NCBI GenBank assembly: GCA_002307235.1
Contig: DBTV01000040.1
Location: forward strand, 1-64,000
Direction of reading: 5' to 3'
Source: Acidobacteriaceae bacterium UBA1307
GTDB taxonomy: Bacteria; Acidobacteriota; Terriglobia; Terriglobales; Acidobacteriaceae
DNA: 64,000 nucleotides
The notes under the pieces: generated by a model
What the model was told of the DNA's origin: nothing
Databases searched by the model: none
Seen by the model: the letters and a program-made list of their open reading frames with translations, nothing else
Part shown: one piece after another, positions 24,726-34,014 of the stretch
Numbering within the stretch: the stretch's first letter is position 1
How the letters are laid out: each line of letters opens with the position of its first letter
Made by a program: the position numbers and the translations under genes

Positions 24726-25700
24726 ATGCTGCGTGTTGGATACCCTGCCACGATTCCTGCTGAATTTTTGAGCGCATTTCCTCCCGAGGTGGAGCTCGTT
24801 GCCCTGCCCGACGATCTTGATCGCGAAACCGCGATCGACGTCTGGCTGCCTGATCCATATACGCCGAAGGCCCTGCGCCTCTGGCCGCATCTGCGCGGCG
24901 TCAAACTCGTGCTCAGCCTGATGGCCGGCACGGAATGGATTCCAGGCACCGTCGGTCCCGGCGTCACCATCTGCAGCGGACGCGGCGCGCATTCGCCGAG
25001 CACCGCCGAGTGGGCCGTCTCCGCCACGCTCGCCATGCTCAAGCACTTCCCGTTTTATTTTGATCTGCAACAGTCTGGCGTGTGGAAGAAGCGCTTCGAG
25101 ATGCCCGCGCGCTATGCGGCCATCAGCGGCGATCAGCGCCCGCTCTATCCGCCCGTGATGCTTGAAGAACTGCACGGCAAGCGCGTGCTGCTGGTCGGCT
25201 ACGGCTCCATCGGCCAACAGATCGCGCATCTGCTCGCAGCCTTCGATGTCGATCTGACCATCGTCGCGCGACACGCGCGCACCGAGCCTGTCGTGCATGC
25301 CATCGACGAACTCGACGCGCTGCTGCCCAAGACCGAGGTTGTGATTCTGATTTTGCCGCTCACCGCAGAAAGCAAGCAGTTGCTCGGCAAGCGCCAATTC
25401 GATCTTCTGCCGCAGGGCGCGCTCGTCGTCAATGCCGCGCGCGGCGGCGTCATCGATACCGATGCTCTGGTAGCGGCCTTGCAGTCCGGGAAAATTCGCG
25501 CCGCGCTCGACGTCACCGATCCCGAGCCTCTGCCCGAAGATCATCCGCTCTGGCACTGCCCGAATCTGATGATCACGCCCCACGTCGCAGGATCGACGCC
25601 GCAGTTCAGCCCGCGCGCCTGCAAGGTCGCGGCCGAGGAACTGGTCCGCTACATGAAGGGCGAACCGCTGCTCAAACAGGTGCCCAATCCCGCGCAGTAG
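24726..25700 (+). CDS. D-isomer-specific 2-hydroxyacid dehydrogenase
   Basis: 324 residues from ATG 24726, the start of the conserved fold ('MLRVGYPATIPAEF'); AAGGAG is eleven bases upstream. Rossmann motif 'LLVGYGSIGQQIAHLLAAFDVD' and the catalytic triad: Arg in 'NAARGGVIDTDALVAAL', Glu in 'PEPLPEDHPLW', His in 'ITPHVAGSTPQ'. NAD(P)-dependent reduction of a 2-oxoacid is expected; the substrate is not evident. Monocistronic, divergent from the FUSC gene and convergent with the thiamin operon. Confidence 0.85.
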   Translation: MLRVGYPATIPAEFLSAFPPEVELVALPDDLDRETAIDVWLPDPYTPKALRLWPHLRGVKLVLSLMAGTEWIPGTVGPGVTICSGRGAHSPSTAEWAVSATLAMLKHFPFYFDLQQSGVWKKRFEMPARYAAISGDQRPLYPPVMLEELHGKRVLLVGYGSIGQQIAHLLAAFDVDLTIVARHARTEPVVHAIDELDALLPKTEVVILILPLTAESKQLLGKRQFDLLPQGALVVNAARGGVIDTDALVAALQSGKIRAALDVTDPEPLPEDHPLWHCPNLMITPHVAGSTPQFSPRACKVAAEELVRYMKGEPLLKQVPNPAQ

Positions 25701-25726
25701 ATTGCGCGCATGGCTGCGGCCCGCGC

Positions 25727-26335
25727 TTACTCCGCGGGCTGCGGCTCGACCACCGGCGCGTTTTTCCATGAGCGCAGCCCGAGCGTGGCCAGCAGAATCA
25801 GACAGGCATACAGCAGCGCGGTCAGATACAGTTTCTTCGTCAGATATTCGGCGATATAGAGAAGATCAACAGCAATCCACAGCCACCAGTTGGCCCTGTG
25901 TTTGCGCACCTGCCACCAGGTCGCCAAAACGCTGAAGCTGGCCAGCCCCGCATCCAGATAGACCAGCGTCGCGCCCGTGTGCGCCATCAACCACCCCAGC
26001 AACACCGCGCCCGCAAGCCCCGCGCCGAGGCCCACCAACAGGCCACGCCGGCCAAGCGGCACAATGCGCACCTCGCCCTCTTCGCGCTTGCCGCGCGCCC
26101 AGTGCCACCAGCCATACAGCGTAAAGGCCATGTAAGCGAATTGCAGCAACGCGCTCGACAGCAGAAAGGCATGCGCCAGCACCACCAGATAGCAAAGGTT
26201 GGCAATCAGAATCAGCGGCCAGCAGAGCATCGAGCGGCGCGTCGTCAGCCAGATGCCGATCAACGTTGTCGAAAAGCCAAGGTCTTCGAGCCAGTGAGCG
26301 CTCAGATAGGTCAGCGCGCCATGCATAAACTCCAT
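25727..26335 (-). CDS. pnuT: PnuC-family transporter, probable thiamin transporter PnuT
   Basis: 202 residues from ATG 26335, seven predicted TM segments, typical PnuC topology: 'LIANLCYLVVLAHAFLLSSALLQFAYMAFTLYGWWHW' and 'WLWIAVDLLYIAEYLTKKLYLTALLYACL'. PnuC proteins move vitamin nucleosides by facilitated diffusion. This one is the last gene of an operon opened by a TPP riboswitch and containing a kinase and a TonB receptor, so thiamin rather than nicotinamide riboside is the likely substrate. Two bases separate it from the kinase stop. Confidence 0.8.
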   Translation of the reverse strand: MEFMHGALTYLSAHWLEDLGFSTTLIGIWLTTRRSMLCWPLILIANLCYLVVLAHAFLLSSALLQFAYMAFTLYGWWHWARGKREEGEVRIVPLGRRGLLVGLGAGLAGAVLLGWLMAHTGATLVYLDAGLASFSVLATWWQVRKHRANWWLWIAVDLLYIAEYLTKKLYLTALLYACLILLATLGLRSWKNAPVVEPQPAE

Positions 26336-26337
26336 GT

Positions 26338-27513
26338 TTATTTTTCCTTTTCTATCGCAACCGGCTCCATGGCCCAGGCACGCAACACATCCAAAAGCCT
26401 TGCGCCCGCGCCCAAAAACCACTGCGCATGGCCGATCAGGTAATCGTCGTAGGCCACCTTGGCGCGCTCTTCCGAATGCAGCGCCGCCAGGAAATAATCA
26501 GCCTCGGTCAGCGCGAATTCCGCGTGGCACAGCGCCACCATCGGAGCCAACGCCAGCTTCTCTTCACGGCTCAGGGGACGCACCGATTCATAGCCCGCAA
26601 GCAGCGCGCGCAGATGATCGAAGTGAATCGCGACCGCCTCGGGTTGGTCAGGCTGCACCATCAAGGTGACCCATTCCACAATGTTCCGCTCGATGGTCTG
26701 CGCAATGTCGAAGACCGCATTGGTGCGGTCGCACAGGCCAAAATCAACCGCAGCCGTCACCGTTGCCTCCGGCCCCGCATCGGACCAGAAGAGATTCGAA
26801 GCATGAAGATCGTTGTGCGTCCACAACGCGGGCAGCGCGGGCAACAGCGGCCACAGCTCTTCCGCGAACGGAGCAAGAACCTCGATCCCCTTGCGCGCGC
26901 AGGCAAGCGCTGCAGCACTCGCTGCCAGTGCCGGTCGCGCCGCAAAATATTTCTCTAACTCCTGGCCAGGATCATGGAAAGAAAAGATAGAAAAGCTCGC
27001 CACCAGCGGGCGCGGTTTTCTGCGCGGCGCATCGAAACCTTCCGCAGCTCGATGCAGTTTTGCCTGCGCCACACCTGTTGCATGCGCGTGGGCGGCAGTC
27101 AAAAATGGCGTCCACGAAATCGCCTGTTCGTAGGCATCGACGCCCTCGGCCAGCGCGTGCACCTCATAGGTCCAGCCATCGCGCTCGACCGCGCTCGCAC
27201 CCGACTCCGTCAAAAACACGCGCGGCACGCCTGCGCCATGCTCGCGCAGGTAGTGCATAAAGGCATGCTCTTCGCCAAGGCCTTCTGCCGTGCGCACACT
27301 GCGCGGATGCTTCTTCACAAAAATGCGACCCGCCGTGGCTTCCACCACGCTGGCCGCGGAAAAAGGACGGGGGCTGATCGACAGAATGCGCCGGGGAGCG
27401 CCGCTGCCAGGATACTTCGCCAGCAGCGCGCTCACCTCATCGAGCTTCAGCGCAGGCCAGTCACCATCGACCAGCGTGCCATCCATCCCGTGCACTTGAA
27501 CTGTTGTACTCAT
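26338..27513 (-). CDS. APH-fold kinase, probable thiamine kinase
   Basis: 391 residues of the aminoglycoside/choline kinase fold. The catalytic loop is 'LWTHNDLHASNLFW' (H-x-D-x4-N) and the metal-binding strand is 'AVDFGLCDR'; an N-terminal lobe lysine lies in 'GRIFVKKHP'. In a TPP-riboswitch operon between a TonB receptor and a PnuT-like transporter, phosphorylation of incoming thiamin, which traps it in the cell, is the best reading. Similar proteins act as homoserine or aminoglycoside kinases, so the substrate stays inferred. It begins two bases after the receptor stop. Confidence 0.7.
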   Translation of the reverse strand: MSTTVQVHGMDGTLVDGDWPALKLDEVSALLAKYPGSGAPRRILSISPRPFSAASVVEATAGRIFVKKHPRSVRTAEGLGEEHAFMHYLREHGAGVPRVFLTESGASAVERDGWTYEVHALAEGVDAYEQAISWTPFLTAAHAHATGVAQAKLHRAAEGFDAPRRKPRPLVASFSIFSFHDPGQELEKYFAARPALAASAAALACARKGIEVLAPFAEELWPLLPALPALWTHNDLHASNLFWSDAGPEATVTAAVDFGLCDRTNAVFDIAQTIERNIVEWVTLMVQPDQPEAVAIHFDHLRALLAGYESVRPLSREEKLALAPMVALCHAEFALTEADYFLAALHSEERAKVAYDDYLIGHAQWFLGAGARLLDVLRAWAMEPVAIEKEK

Positions 27514-27515
27514 CT

Positions 27516-29780
27516 CTAAAAAGTGTAGTGTACCGAGAGCCGCACCGTCGTCGGCGCCCCCTCGTACAGAAAGGAATCGCCACCGCTCGAGCCAGTATCT
27601 TTCCAGTAGCGTTTGTTGGCGAGGTTATCCGCATAGAGGCGGAAGCTGACCTTGCCCGCATCGCCACCCGGCGTGTAGCGCGCGCCCAGGTTGAAGATGT
27701 TGTAGCTGGCCACGCTCACCGTATTGTCACGCAGCGCCTCCTTGCGGCCGGTGTAATTCCAGCCCGGCATCAAATGCAGCCCCTGCACGCGCGGCACCAG
27801 CAGATCGGCAAAGGCCGAGGTGCGCAGGTGCGGCTGATTGATGATCTGTTTGCCGTTGTAGCTCGGCGTCGAGGTTTCCACCGACTCAGCCTTCATCGCC
27901 GTTGCCGAGGCCGTCAACCGCAGCCAGCGCGCGGCCTTTCCCTCGGCATTCAACTCGATGCCCTGATGATGCTCGCGACCATCGGACTCAAAGCACAGAT
28001 CGCCCGCTGCCGCCGTCGTGCAAACACTATCGGCCGCCGCCAGCAACTTCGGATAAAAGTACGGCGCGTGCATGCGGAACAGCGCGGCGGTAATCAGAAT
28101 CCGCTCGCCCGGCGCATACTTTGCACCAATCTCCGCCTGCCGCGTGTAGTAGGGGTCCAGATACTTGCTGCTATTGCCCTGCACCCACCACGGCGCCTGC
28201 TGCCCCAGCGAAAGAAGCACGCCATAATTCGCATACAGCGTCAGATTGTCCACCGGGTTATAGGTCGCGGCAAACTGCGGCAGCCATACCTTCTTGTCGG
28301 TATTTTTTCCTCCCGAAAAGTTATGGTCGCGCAGCGAATCGTAGCGGCCCGCGGCCAGCAACTGCACATGCCCCGGCAGATGAATGCGATCTTCGAGCAG
28401 CAGCGCCGACTGATGGCTGTCGACCTTCAACACACGCGGCCCTGCCTGCAAGCGAACGCCATTGCTGTCCGTCGCTCCATCAAAAGACTCAAGCGGCTGA
28501 TAGATATTCTCGGAACCGATCCATGCATAGACAGAGCTATCTGGCATCTGCACGCTGCGCAAAAACAGCTCGCCGCCCACGCTGATGTCATGCGTGAGGA
28601 TGCCGGTCTTTACATGCCCGTTGAGCAATGCCTCGCCCACCGCATTGATGCGCAGCTCGCCCGGATTGCGATAGTCGTACACGTCGTAGGTGCCGTCGGA
28701 GGCGAAGAAATAGTACGGCGCCTCATTGCTGTTGCCATAGGCATACGCCACATTGTCGTCGATCAGCGAATGGCTGAAGCTGCCTGCAATCTGCACGCGC
28801 CATGCACGCGGCAGCTGGTAGTTGTAGCGCGCCGAGGCCGTGTAGGTATCAAAGATGTTCGGCTTTTCCCACGATTGCAGGCCAAGCTTTGTCGAGCGAT
28901 AAATGCGGTCAAGATCCGGCAGCGCGGTGCCGCCCAGCAGTTGATAACCACTCTGCGAACGCTGCGTCTTGTGCTGATACTCAAAGTCGGTCGTGAGTGC
29001 CGACTGCGCATTCGGCTTCCAGTCGAGCGCGCCCGCGCCCACCCCGCGCCATCCATTCGCTCCGTTCAGATAACTCTCGATGTGCTCGCCGGCCACATTC
29101 AACCGCGCGCCCACCTGCTTGTGGCTGCCGAAGAAACGGCCCAGATCGGCAGCGCCGTACGCCGTGCCACGGTGGTCCGTCGCCGCATCCACCGCATGCA
29201 CCAAGGCCGGTCGCTTGGTCACAAAGCCGATCAGTCCACCGGCCGCGGCCACGCCACTTTCAACGCCCGCCAGGCCTTTGACAAACTCCACGCTCTGCTT
29301 GTTTTCAAGCGGCACGTCCTGCTCACCGGCCACCGTCAATCCGTTGATCTGCAACCCCGTCGCCAAGTCGATGGCAAAGCCGCGAATCATGAAGGTGCCG
29401 TAGTAACCAATCGGCGCGTAGTCATCGCCAATCGAGGCGTCGGACTTGGTCACATCGCTCAGCAGCCGCGCCATCTGGTCGGTCATCAACTCGCGCGTCA
29501 CCACCTTGGCGGCCAACGGCGCGCTCTTCAGATCAGCGCCGCTCAGCGTGCCAGCCGTCAGCGTATCGGGCAGATAGTCGTCCTTCGTTTCGCCATGCAC
29601 CACCACCGTGGTGGTCACCGCCTGCGGCTTGGGTGGCGTTTGCACAGCAGTCTGAGGCGCAGGTGTCTGCGCCAGCACAAAACTGCTCGCAGTCAACAAC
29701 GCCAACCCCATTGCCCATGGACGCACATGTCCACGCGCGCCGCTTCTTTTTCCTGAAAAAATATCGACAGAAATATCCAT
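27516..29780 (-). CDS. TonB-dependent receptor, probable thiamin uptake
   Basis: 754 residues from ATG 29780, with AGAGGGAAG just upstream. The longer frame would start inside the riboswitch and is rejected. Signal peptide 'AMGLALLTASSFVLAQ', then an unusually proline-rich stretch, then the plug domain (from about residue 70: 'TLTAGTLSGADLKSAPLAAKVVTRELMTDQMARLLSDVT') and a 22-strand barrel ending in 'LSVHYTF', with the siderophore-receptor-like 'LFNLGARYTPGG...' region. The family pulls ligands across the outer membrane with TonB energy. Position under a TPP riboswitch and before PnuT and a kinase indicates thiamin. Confidence 0.85.
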   Translation of the reverse strand: MDISVDIFSGKRSGARGHVRPWAMGLALLTASSFVLAQTPAPQTAVQTPPKPQAVTTTVVVHGETKDDYLPDTLTAGTLSGADLKSAPLAAKVVTRELMTDQMARLLSDVTKSDASIGDDYAPIGYYGTFMIRGFAIDLATGLQINGLTVAGEQDVPLENKQSVEFVKGLAGVESGVAAAGGLIGFVTKRPALVHAVDAATDHRGTAYGAADLGRFFGSHKQVGARLNVAGEHIESYLNGANGWRGVGAGALDWKPNAQSALTTDFEYQHKTQRSQSGYQLLGGTALPDLDRIYRSTKLGLQSWEKPNIFDTYTASARYNYQLPRAWRVQIAGSFSHSLIDDNVAYAYGNSNEAPYYFFASDGTYDVYDYRNPGELRINAVGEALLNGHVKTGILTHDISVGGELFLRSVQMPDSSVYAWIGSENIYQPLESFDGATDSNGVRLQAGPRVLKVDSHQSALLLEDRIHLPGHVQLLAAGRYDSLRDHNFSGGKNTDKKVWLPQFAATYNPVDNLTLYANYGVLLSLGQQAPWWVQGNSSKYLDPYYTRQAEIGAKYAPGERILITAALFRMHAPYFYPKLLAAADSVCTTAAAGDLCFESDGREHHQGIELNAEGKAARWLRLTASATAMKAESVETSTPSYNGKQIINQPHLRTSAFADLLVPRVQGLHLMPGWNYTGRKEALRDNTVSVASYNIFNLGARYTPGGDAGKVSFRLYADNLANKRYWKDTGSSGGDSFLYEGAPTTVRLSVHYTF

Positions 29781-29873
29781 TACTTCCCTCTCTACAACCG
29801 AGTGAAGCAGGGGAGATGCATTTTGAGGAGGAGATACGAAGCCGTGGCCCGAAGGACCACGAAGCTCAAGAAA

Positions 29874-29947
29874 GCTTCCCACGCCGGCATTACCCGGATC
29901 GGGTTCGAGGGTATCTTCTCAGCCCCGCACTTAGCGGAGCACCCCTG
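29874..29947 (-). promoter_or_regulatory. TPP riboswitch (THI element)
   Basis: Minus strand shows the conserved core: P3 stem GCTCCGC/GCGGGGC, then GGCTGAGA, ATACCC, GAACC-GATC and GGGTAATGCCGGCG followed by GGGAAG. The downstream leader (29790-29873) contains a CGTGGTCC/GGCCACG hairpin and several AAGC/GCTT segments that could form the switch controlling translation of the receptor gene 94 bp away. Confidence 0.93.
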
Positions 29948-30337
29948 TTCCAATTGTTTCCATTGAATCACTTCTTGCGCCGCACCGCAAATGCAGCCGG
30001 TTTCTGCCCCGAAACCGATGCAAAAATCGACTCACAAAAACCGGAGAAAACCCGCGTCAATCGCGGCTGTCGCCCTTCGTACCGCGTACCGATATTTTTC
30101 CTGAAAATCGCCGCAATTTTCCCCTCATGGGCGATACAGTATGAAAGGAACTTCTATTCGCCCCACCTAGAGCATTCTTGGAAGACTCGTAGCCTTTTTA
30201 AGCGGCGTGCAAGGTGGCTTTTCCTTGAGAAAAAAGCCACTCAGCCCCTCGCTTTCAGCCTGCACCCATTCCAAAAATGCGATACAAGCGATTGTTCTAA
30301 AAGCACTCCTTTTTTTGAAAGGTAATCGGTCACTCTA
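29948..30337. other. Intergenic region without gene
   Basis: Must contain the promoter of the thiamin operon (leftward) and of the Oar-like receptor (rightward). I see no convincing coding frame, repeat or further riboswitch. Confidence 0.5.
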
Positions 30338-33300
30338 TTGGCGCAATCTCTCTCATCTTCCGTGTGTTGTTTTCGTTCGCGTCTCGCGCGACTTTTGCCG
30401 GCCCTGTGCCTGCTTCTGGCTATCTCGGGCCCGCTCGCGGCCCAGTCGACCTTCGGCACGATCCTCGGCACGGTCCGCGACTCGGCCGGGGCTCTGATCC
30501 CAGGCGCGCAAGTGACGCTCTCGAACCAAGGCACCGCCGTCCAACGGAAGATGCTCACCGACGCAAGCGGCAGCTACGCCTTCAAGAATGTCGAAGTCGG
30601 CAGCTACTCGCTCACCTTCACGCAGACCGGCTTTGAATCCGTCGCCCTGCCCGCCTTTTCGCTGACCGCGCGCGAGACTCGCCGCGCCGATGTCGCGCTC
30701 AGGCCGGGCGGCAACGCCGAAACCATCGTCGTCGAAGACCAGGCCATTCCCGTCATCAACACCGACGTTTCCAATCTGGCCGAAACCAAGGTCGGCGAAG
30801 AGCTGGTCAATCTGCCCGTCGCTGTCTACTCGCGCTCGGCCGGTTCCACCAGCCCCATCGCCACCCTCACCACCGAGGCCGGCGTGCAGGTGGACGACAG
30901 CGGCGAGTTGGCCGTGATGGGCACCACCGCCGCCCTGCTCAGCGTCACCATCGACGGCATCAGTTCGGTCGGCGTCGAGTTCTCCGGCCCGGTCAACGAG
31001 CTGTTCCCCAGCTTCAACTCCATTGAAGAGATTCGCGTCTCCGAGTCCAACAACAACGCCGAGTTCTCCGGCGTCGCCGACATCACCACCGTCTCCAAGG
31101 CTGGCACCAACCGCTTCCACGGCAGCCTCTTCGAGAACCACGAAAACAGCGTCATCAACTCCGGCGACCCGTTTTCGATCTCGAAGCCGAAGATCATCAT
31201 GAACGACTTCGGCGCGACCCTCGGCGGCCCCATCAACCTGCCCTTTCTCTCCTCGCCGAGCAAGCCGGCCTTCTTCTTCGCCAGCTACGAGGGACTGCGG
31301 CTGCCGCGCGAAACGCCGCTTTTGCTCAGCGTGCCCTCGACGGCCATGCGCTCGGGCAACCTGACCGATTACCTCACGCAAACCTATTGCCAGCCGACAG
31401 CGGATAACTCCAATCCTTGCCCGACGGGCTACACCGTGCACAATCCCGACGGCAGTCAACTCGGCTCCACAAGCGTAGGTGCGCAGGTGACACCGAGCAC
31501 CATCTCGGCCCAGGTGCTCGCCACGCTGGTCCCCACGCCGAACTACGGTGCCGACGGTGCCTTCGCCAACAACTACCAGAACAACTTCCGCACGCCGATC
31601 TCGGCCAATCAGGGCGACATCCGCTTCGACAAGACCATCTCCGCGCGCCAGAGCGTCTTTGCGCGCTTCAGCTACAAGAACCGTCAGGTCATCACAGCGC
31701 CGTCGGAAAACTGCATTGCAACCTATTGCGCCGAGGCGGGCAGTCCGCTGCTCGGCGGCTTCAACACGCCGGAGATCGACGAGGGGCTGACCTTCGCGCA
31801 TAACTTCGTGATCACGCCCACTCTGCTCAACGAGTTCCGTGGCGGCTTCAACGCCCAGCACACCTCCGAGACGCAAAGATTCTCGACCACCGACATTCTG
31901 GCCAAAACCGGACTGCCCTCGCTGCAACCCGACCTGCTCTACTCCGAAGCGCCCGAGATCCAGATCTCCGGTTTCATGTCGACCGGCGCGGGCAACCCCG
32001 GCACCCAGCGCGGCCAGATCGTCGAGCTGCTCGACAACCTGAGCTGGACCCACGGCACGCACGCCTTCAAGTTCGGCTTTGATGCCAAGCGCATCACCGA
32101 CCACGACGACAACGTCTTCGGCAACTACCGCTCCGGCTGGTACACCTTCAACGGCGACTCGACGGTCGGCTCGGCCATTGGCGACCCCTACACCGCCTTC
32201 CTGCTCGGCTACCCCGACCATGCCGAATTCAGCTCGACCAACAACCCCAACATGAATGGCCGCGGCTACACCTACGCCTGGTTCGCACAGGACGACTGGA
32301 AGATCACCCACAGCCTCACCCTGAACCTCGGCCTGCGCTACGAGCTGCACCCGCCCATCCGCGAGACCAGCGGCAACACGGCCACCTTCGTCCCCGACTG
32401 GACCGGCACCATCAGCGGTTCCCAGGTCACCGGCGCCGTCGTCGTGCCCGATACCAAGGCTCTGGCCGATGCCTCCTCTGACTTCATCAACTCCATCAGC
32501 CCCACGCCGGTGCTCACCGCCGCCCAGGCCGGCATTCCCGCCGCGTTGCGCTACACCAGCAAGACCGATTGGGCTCCGCGCATCGGCTTCGCCTGGCGCC
32601 CCTTCTCGACCGACAAAACCGTGATCCGCGGCGGCTGGGGACGCTTCTTTGAGACCCCGCTCGGCTTCGCCCTCTACACCGGCTGGGCCGTCCATGCCAG
32701 CTACCTGCCCACCTACGATCAGGACTTCGCAACCGGCACCACCACCCCGCTGATCTCCTTCACCAACCCCTTCAGCGCCTCCACCGCCACCGCCAACTTC
32801 AACTACGCCTATCCGATCCACTACAAGGACCCCTCGGTCCAGCAGTGGAACCTGACCTTTGAGCAGGACTTCGGCCACGGCATCGGCCTGCGCGCCAGCT
32901 ACACCGGCAGCCACGGATCGAACCTCGACGCCATGGTCGACCTCAATCAGGTTCCGGCCAACGCGCTCGGCTACGATCAGGTCTCTGCCCAGCGGCCCTT
33001 CACCAGCTTCGCCGTCGTGCAGAGCGTTGCCAATGCCAATGAGAGCAACTACCACAGCGCCACCGTCGAGCTGTCGCGCCACGCGGGCAAGGCTCTGACC
33101 TTCGACGCCAGCTACTCCCTCACGCGCGATCTGTCGAATGCCGGCGGAGCCACCCCCTCGGCCTTCGCCATCGCCGGAGGCAGCTTTTTGACCGACCGCT
33201 TCCACCCCGGACTCGACTACGGCAACGTCGTCTACGACCGCCGCCATCGCTTCCTGGCCACCTATCTTTACGAACTGCCCTTCGGGCATGGCCAGCGCTG

Positions 33301-33847
33301 GCTGAACGCGGGCAGCATCACCAACCTGCTGGCGGGCGGCTGGCAGTGGGGCGGCGTCATCGTGCTGCAGTCCGGCCCCTTCCTGACGCCGTATGAAACC
33401 ACGGTGGACCCGGCCAACACCAACATTTTGACCACCATCGGCCAGACCCGGCCCGACCAGGACCGTACCGTTTCACCGTATGCCGGCCACCGCGCCACCG
33501 GCCAATGGCTGAACCCGGCGGCCTTCCCCTACACGAATCTGCAGACCACCGACGCCAACAACAACACCATCGGCATCGGCATCGGCCGCTTCGGCAATGC
33601 GCCGGTCGGCGGCATCGTGGGACCGGGAACCCAGAACTTCTCCTTCTCGCTGCGCAAAAGCCTGCTCCTTCATGGTTCGGCCAAGCTGCTGCTGGGCCTG
33701 GAGGCAGCCAACGCCCTCAACCATCGCAACTACGAACCGCCCAACATGCAGGTTGATGCCGCCGGCTTCGGCTCCATCACCGCTCTGGCCGCCGCCGAAG
33801 GCGCCGGCCCCCGCAGCCTGCAGATCTCCGGCAGAATCAGCTTCTAA
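30338..33847 (+). CDS. Oar-like TonB-dependent receptor with carboxypeptidase-regulatory-like domain
   Basis: 1169 residues. Signal peptide 'ARLLPALCLLLAISGPLAAQ'; residues about 38-120 form the CarboxypepD_reg-like beta-sandwich ('GTILGTVRDSAGALIPGAQVTLSN', 'TDASGSYAFKNVEVGSYSLTF'); then a plug ('INTDVSNLAETKVGEELVNLP') and a very large barrel, ending 'LQISGRISF'. These receptors are greatly expanded in acidobacteria and are linked to uptake of polymer breakdown products or to surface export; the ligand is unknown. The only in-frame start after the stop at 30323 is TTG 30338. A strong terminator follows at 33870. Confidence 0.88.
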   Translation: MAQSLSSSVCCFRSRLARLLPALCLLLAISGPLAAQSTFGTILGTVRDSAGALIPGAQVTLSNQGTAVQRKMLTDASGSYAFKNVEVGSYSLTFTQTGFESVALPAFSLTARETRRADVALRPGGNAETIVVEDQAIPVINTDVSNLAETKVGEELVNLPVAVYSRSAGSTSPIATLTTEAGVQVDDSGELAVMGTTAALLSVTIDGISSVGVEFSGPVNELFPSFNSIEEIRVSESNNNAEFSGVADITTVSKAGTNRFHGSLFENHENSVINSGDPFSISKPKIIMNDFGATLGGPINLPFLSSPSKPAFFFASYEGLRLPRETPLLLSVPSTAMRSGNLTDYLTQTYCQPTADNSNPCPTGYTVHNPDGSQLGSTSVGAQVTPSTISAQVLATLVPTPNYGADGAFANNYQNNFRTPISANQGDIRFDKTISARQSVFARFSYKNRQVITAPSENCIATYCAEAGSPLLGGFNTPEIDEGLTFAHNFVITPTLLNEFRGGFNAQHTSETQRFSTTDILAKTGLPSLQPDLLYSEAPEIQISGFMSTGAGNPGTQRGQIVELLDNLSWTHGTHAFKFGFDAKRITDHDDNVFGNYRSGWYTFNGDSTVGSAIGDPYTAFLLGYPDHAEFSSTNNPNMNGRGYTYAWFAQDDWKITHSLTLNLGLRYELHPPIRETSGNTATFVPDWTGTISGSQVTGAVVVPDTKALADASSDFINSISPTPVLTAAQAGIPAALRYTSKTDWAPRIGFAWRPFSTDKTVIRGGWGRFFETPLGFALYTGWAVHASYLPTYDQDFATGTTTPLISFTNPFSASTATANFNYAYPIHYKDPSVQQWNLTFEQDFGHGIGLRASYTGSHGSNLDAMVDLNQVPANALGYDQVSAQRPFTSFAVVQSVANANESNYHSATVELSRHAGKALTFDASYSLTRDLSNAGGATPSAFAIAGGSFLTDRFHPGLDYGNVVYDRRHRFLATYLYELPFGHGQRWLNAGSITNLLAGGWQWGGVIVLQSGPFLTPYETTVDPANTNILTTIGQTRPDQDRTVSPYAGHRATGQWLNPAAFPYTNLQTTDANNNTIGIGIGRFGNAPVGGIVGPGTQNFSFSLRKSLLLHGSAKLLLGLEAANALNHRNYEPPNMQVDAAGFGSITALAAAEGAGPRSLQISGRISF

Positions 33848-33869
33848 TCTGGCAGCGGATTCCCTCAAC

Positions 33870-33904
33870 GGGCAGGACGAACTTTTTCGTCCTGCCCATT
33901 TTCT
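33870..33904 (+). terminator. Terminator after the Oar-like gene
   Basis: GGGCAGGACGAA (33870-33881) pairs perfectly with TTCGTCCTGCCC (33886-33897), four-base loop, followed by ATTTTCTTT. Confidence 0.9.
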
Positions 33905-34014
33905 TTCCCGGGACCACCCTGACAAATCCCGGAGAAATTTCTCTTCCTCTGTTTACAACCCCTGAAAAAAGGGGATAGACTTTCCTTGACCAAATTTGGT
34001 GCCGGAAGGTCTAA

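Noticed and set aside
27504..29756. 750-codon frame opposite the thiamin receptor
   Set aside because: Arg/His/Ala-rich shadow; the minus strand encodes the receptor.
29781..29882. Longer N-terminus for the thiamin TonB receptor
   Set aside because: It would begin inside the TPP aptamer and delay the signal peptide; ATG 29780 has a good ribosome-binding site.
30353..33289. 978-codon antisense frame across the Oar-like gene
   Set aside because: Gly/Val/Ala-rich shadow of the high-GC coding strand; the plus strand has a full receptor architecture.
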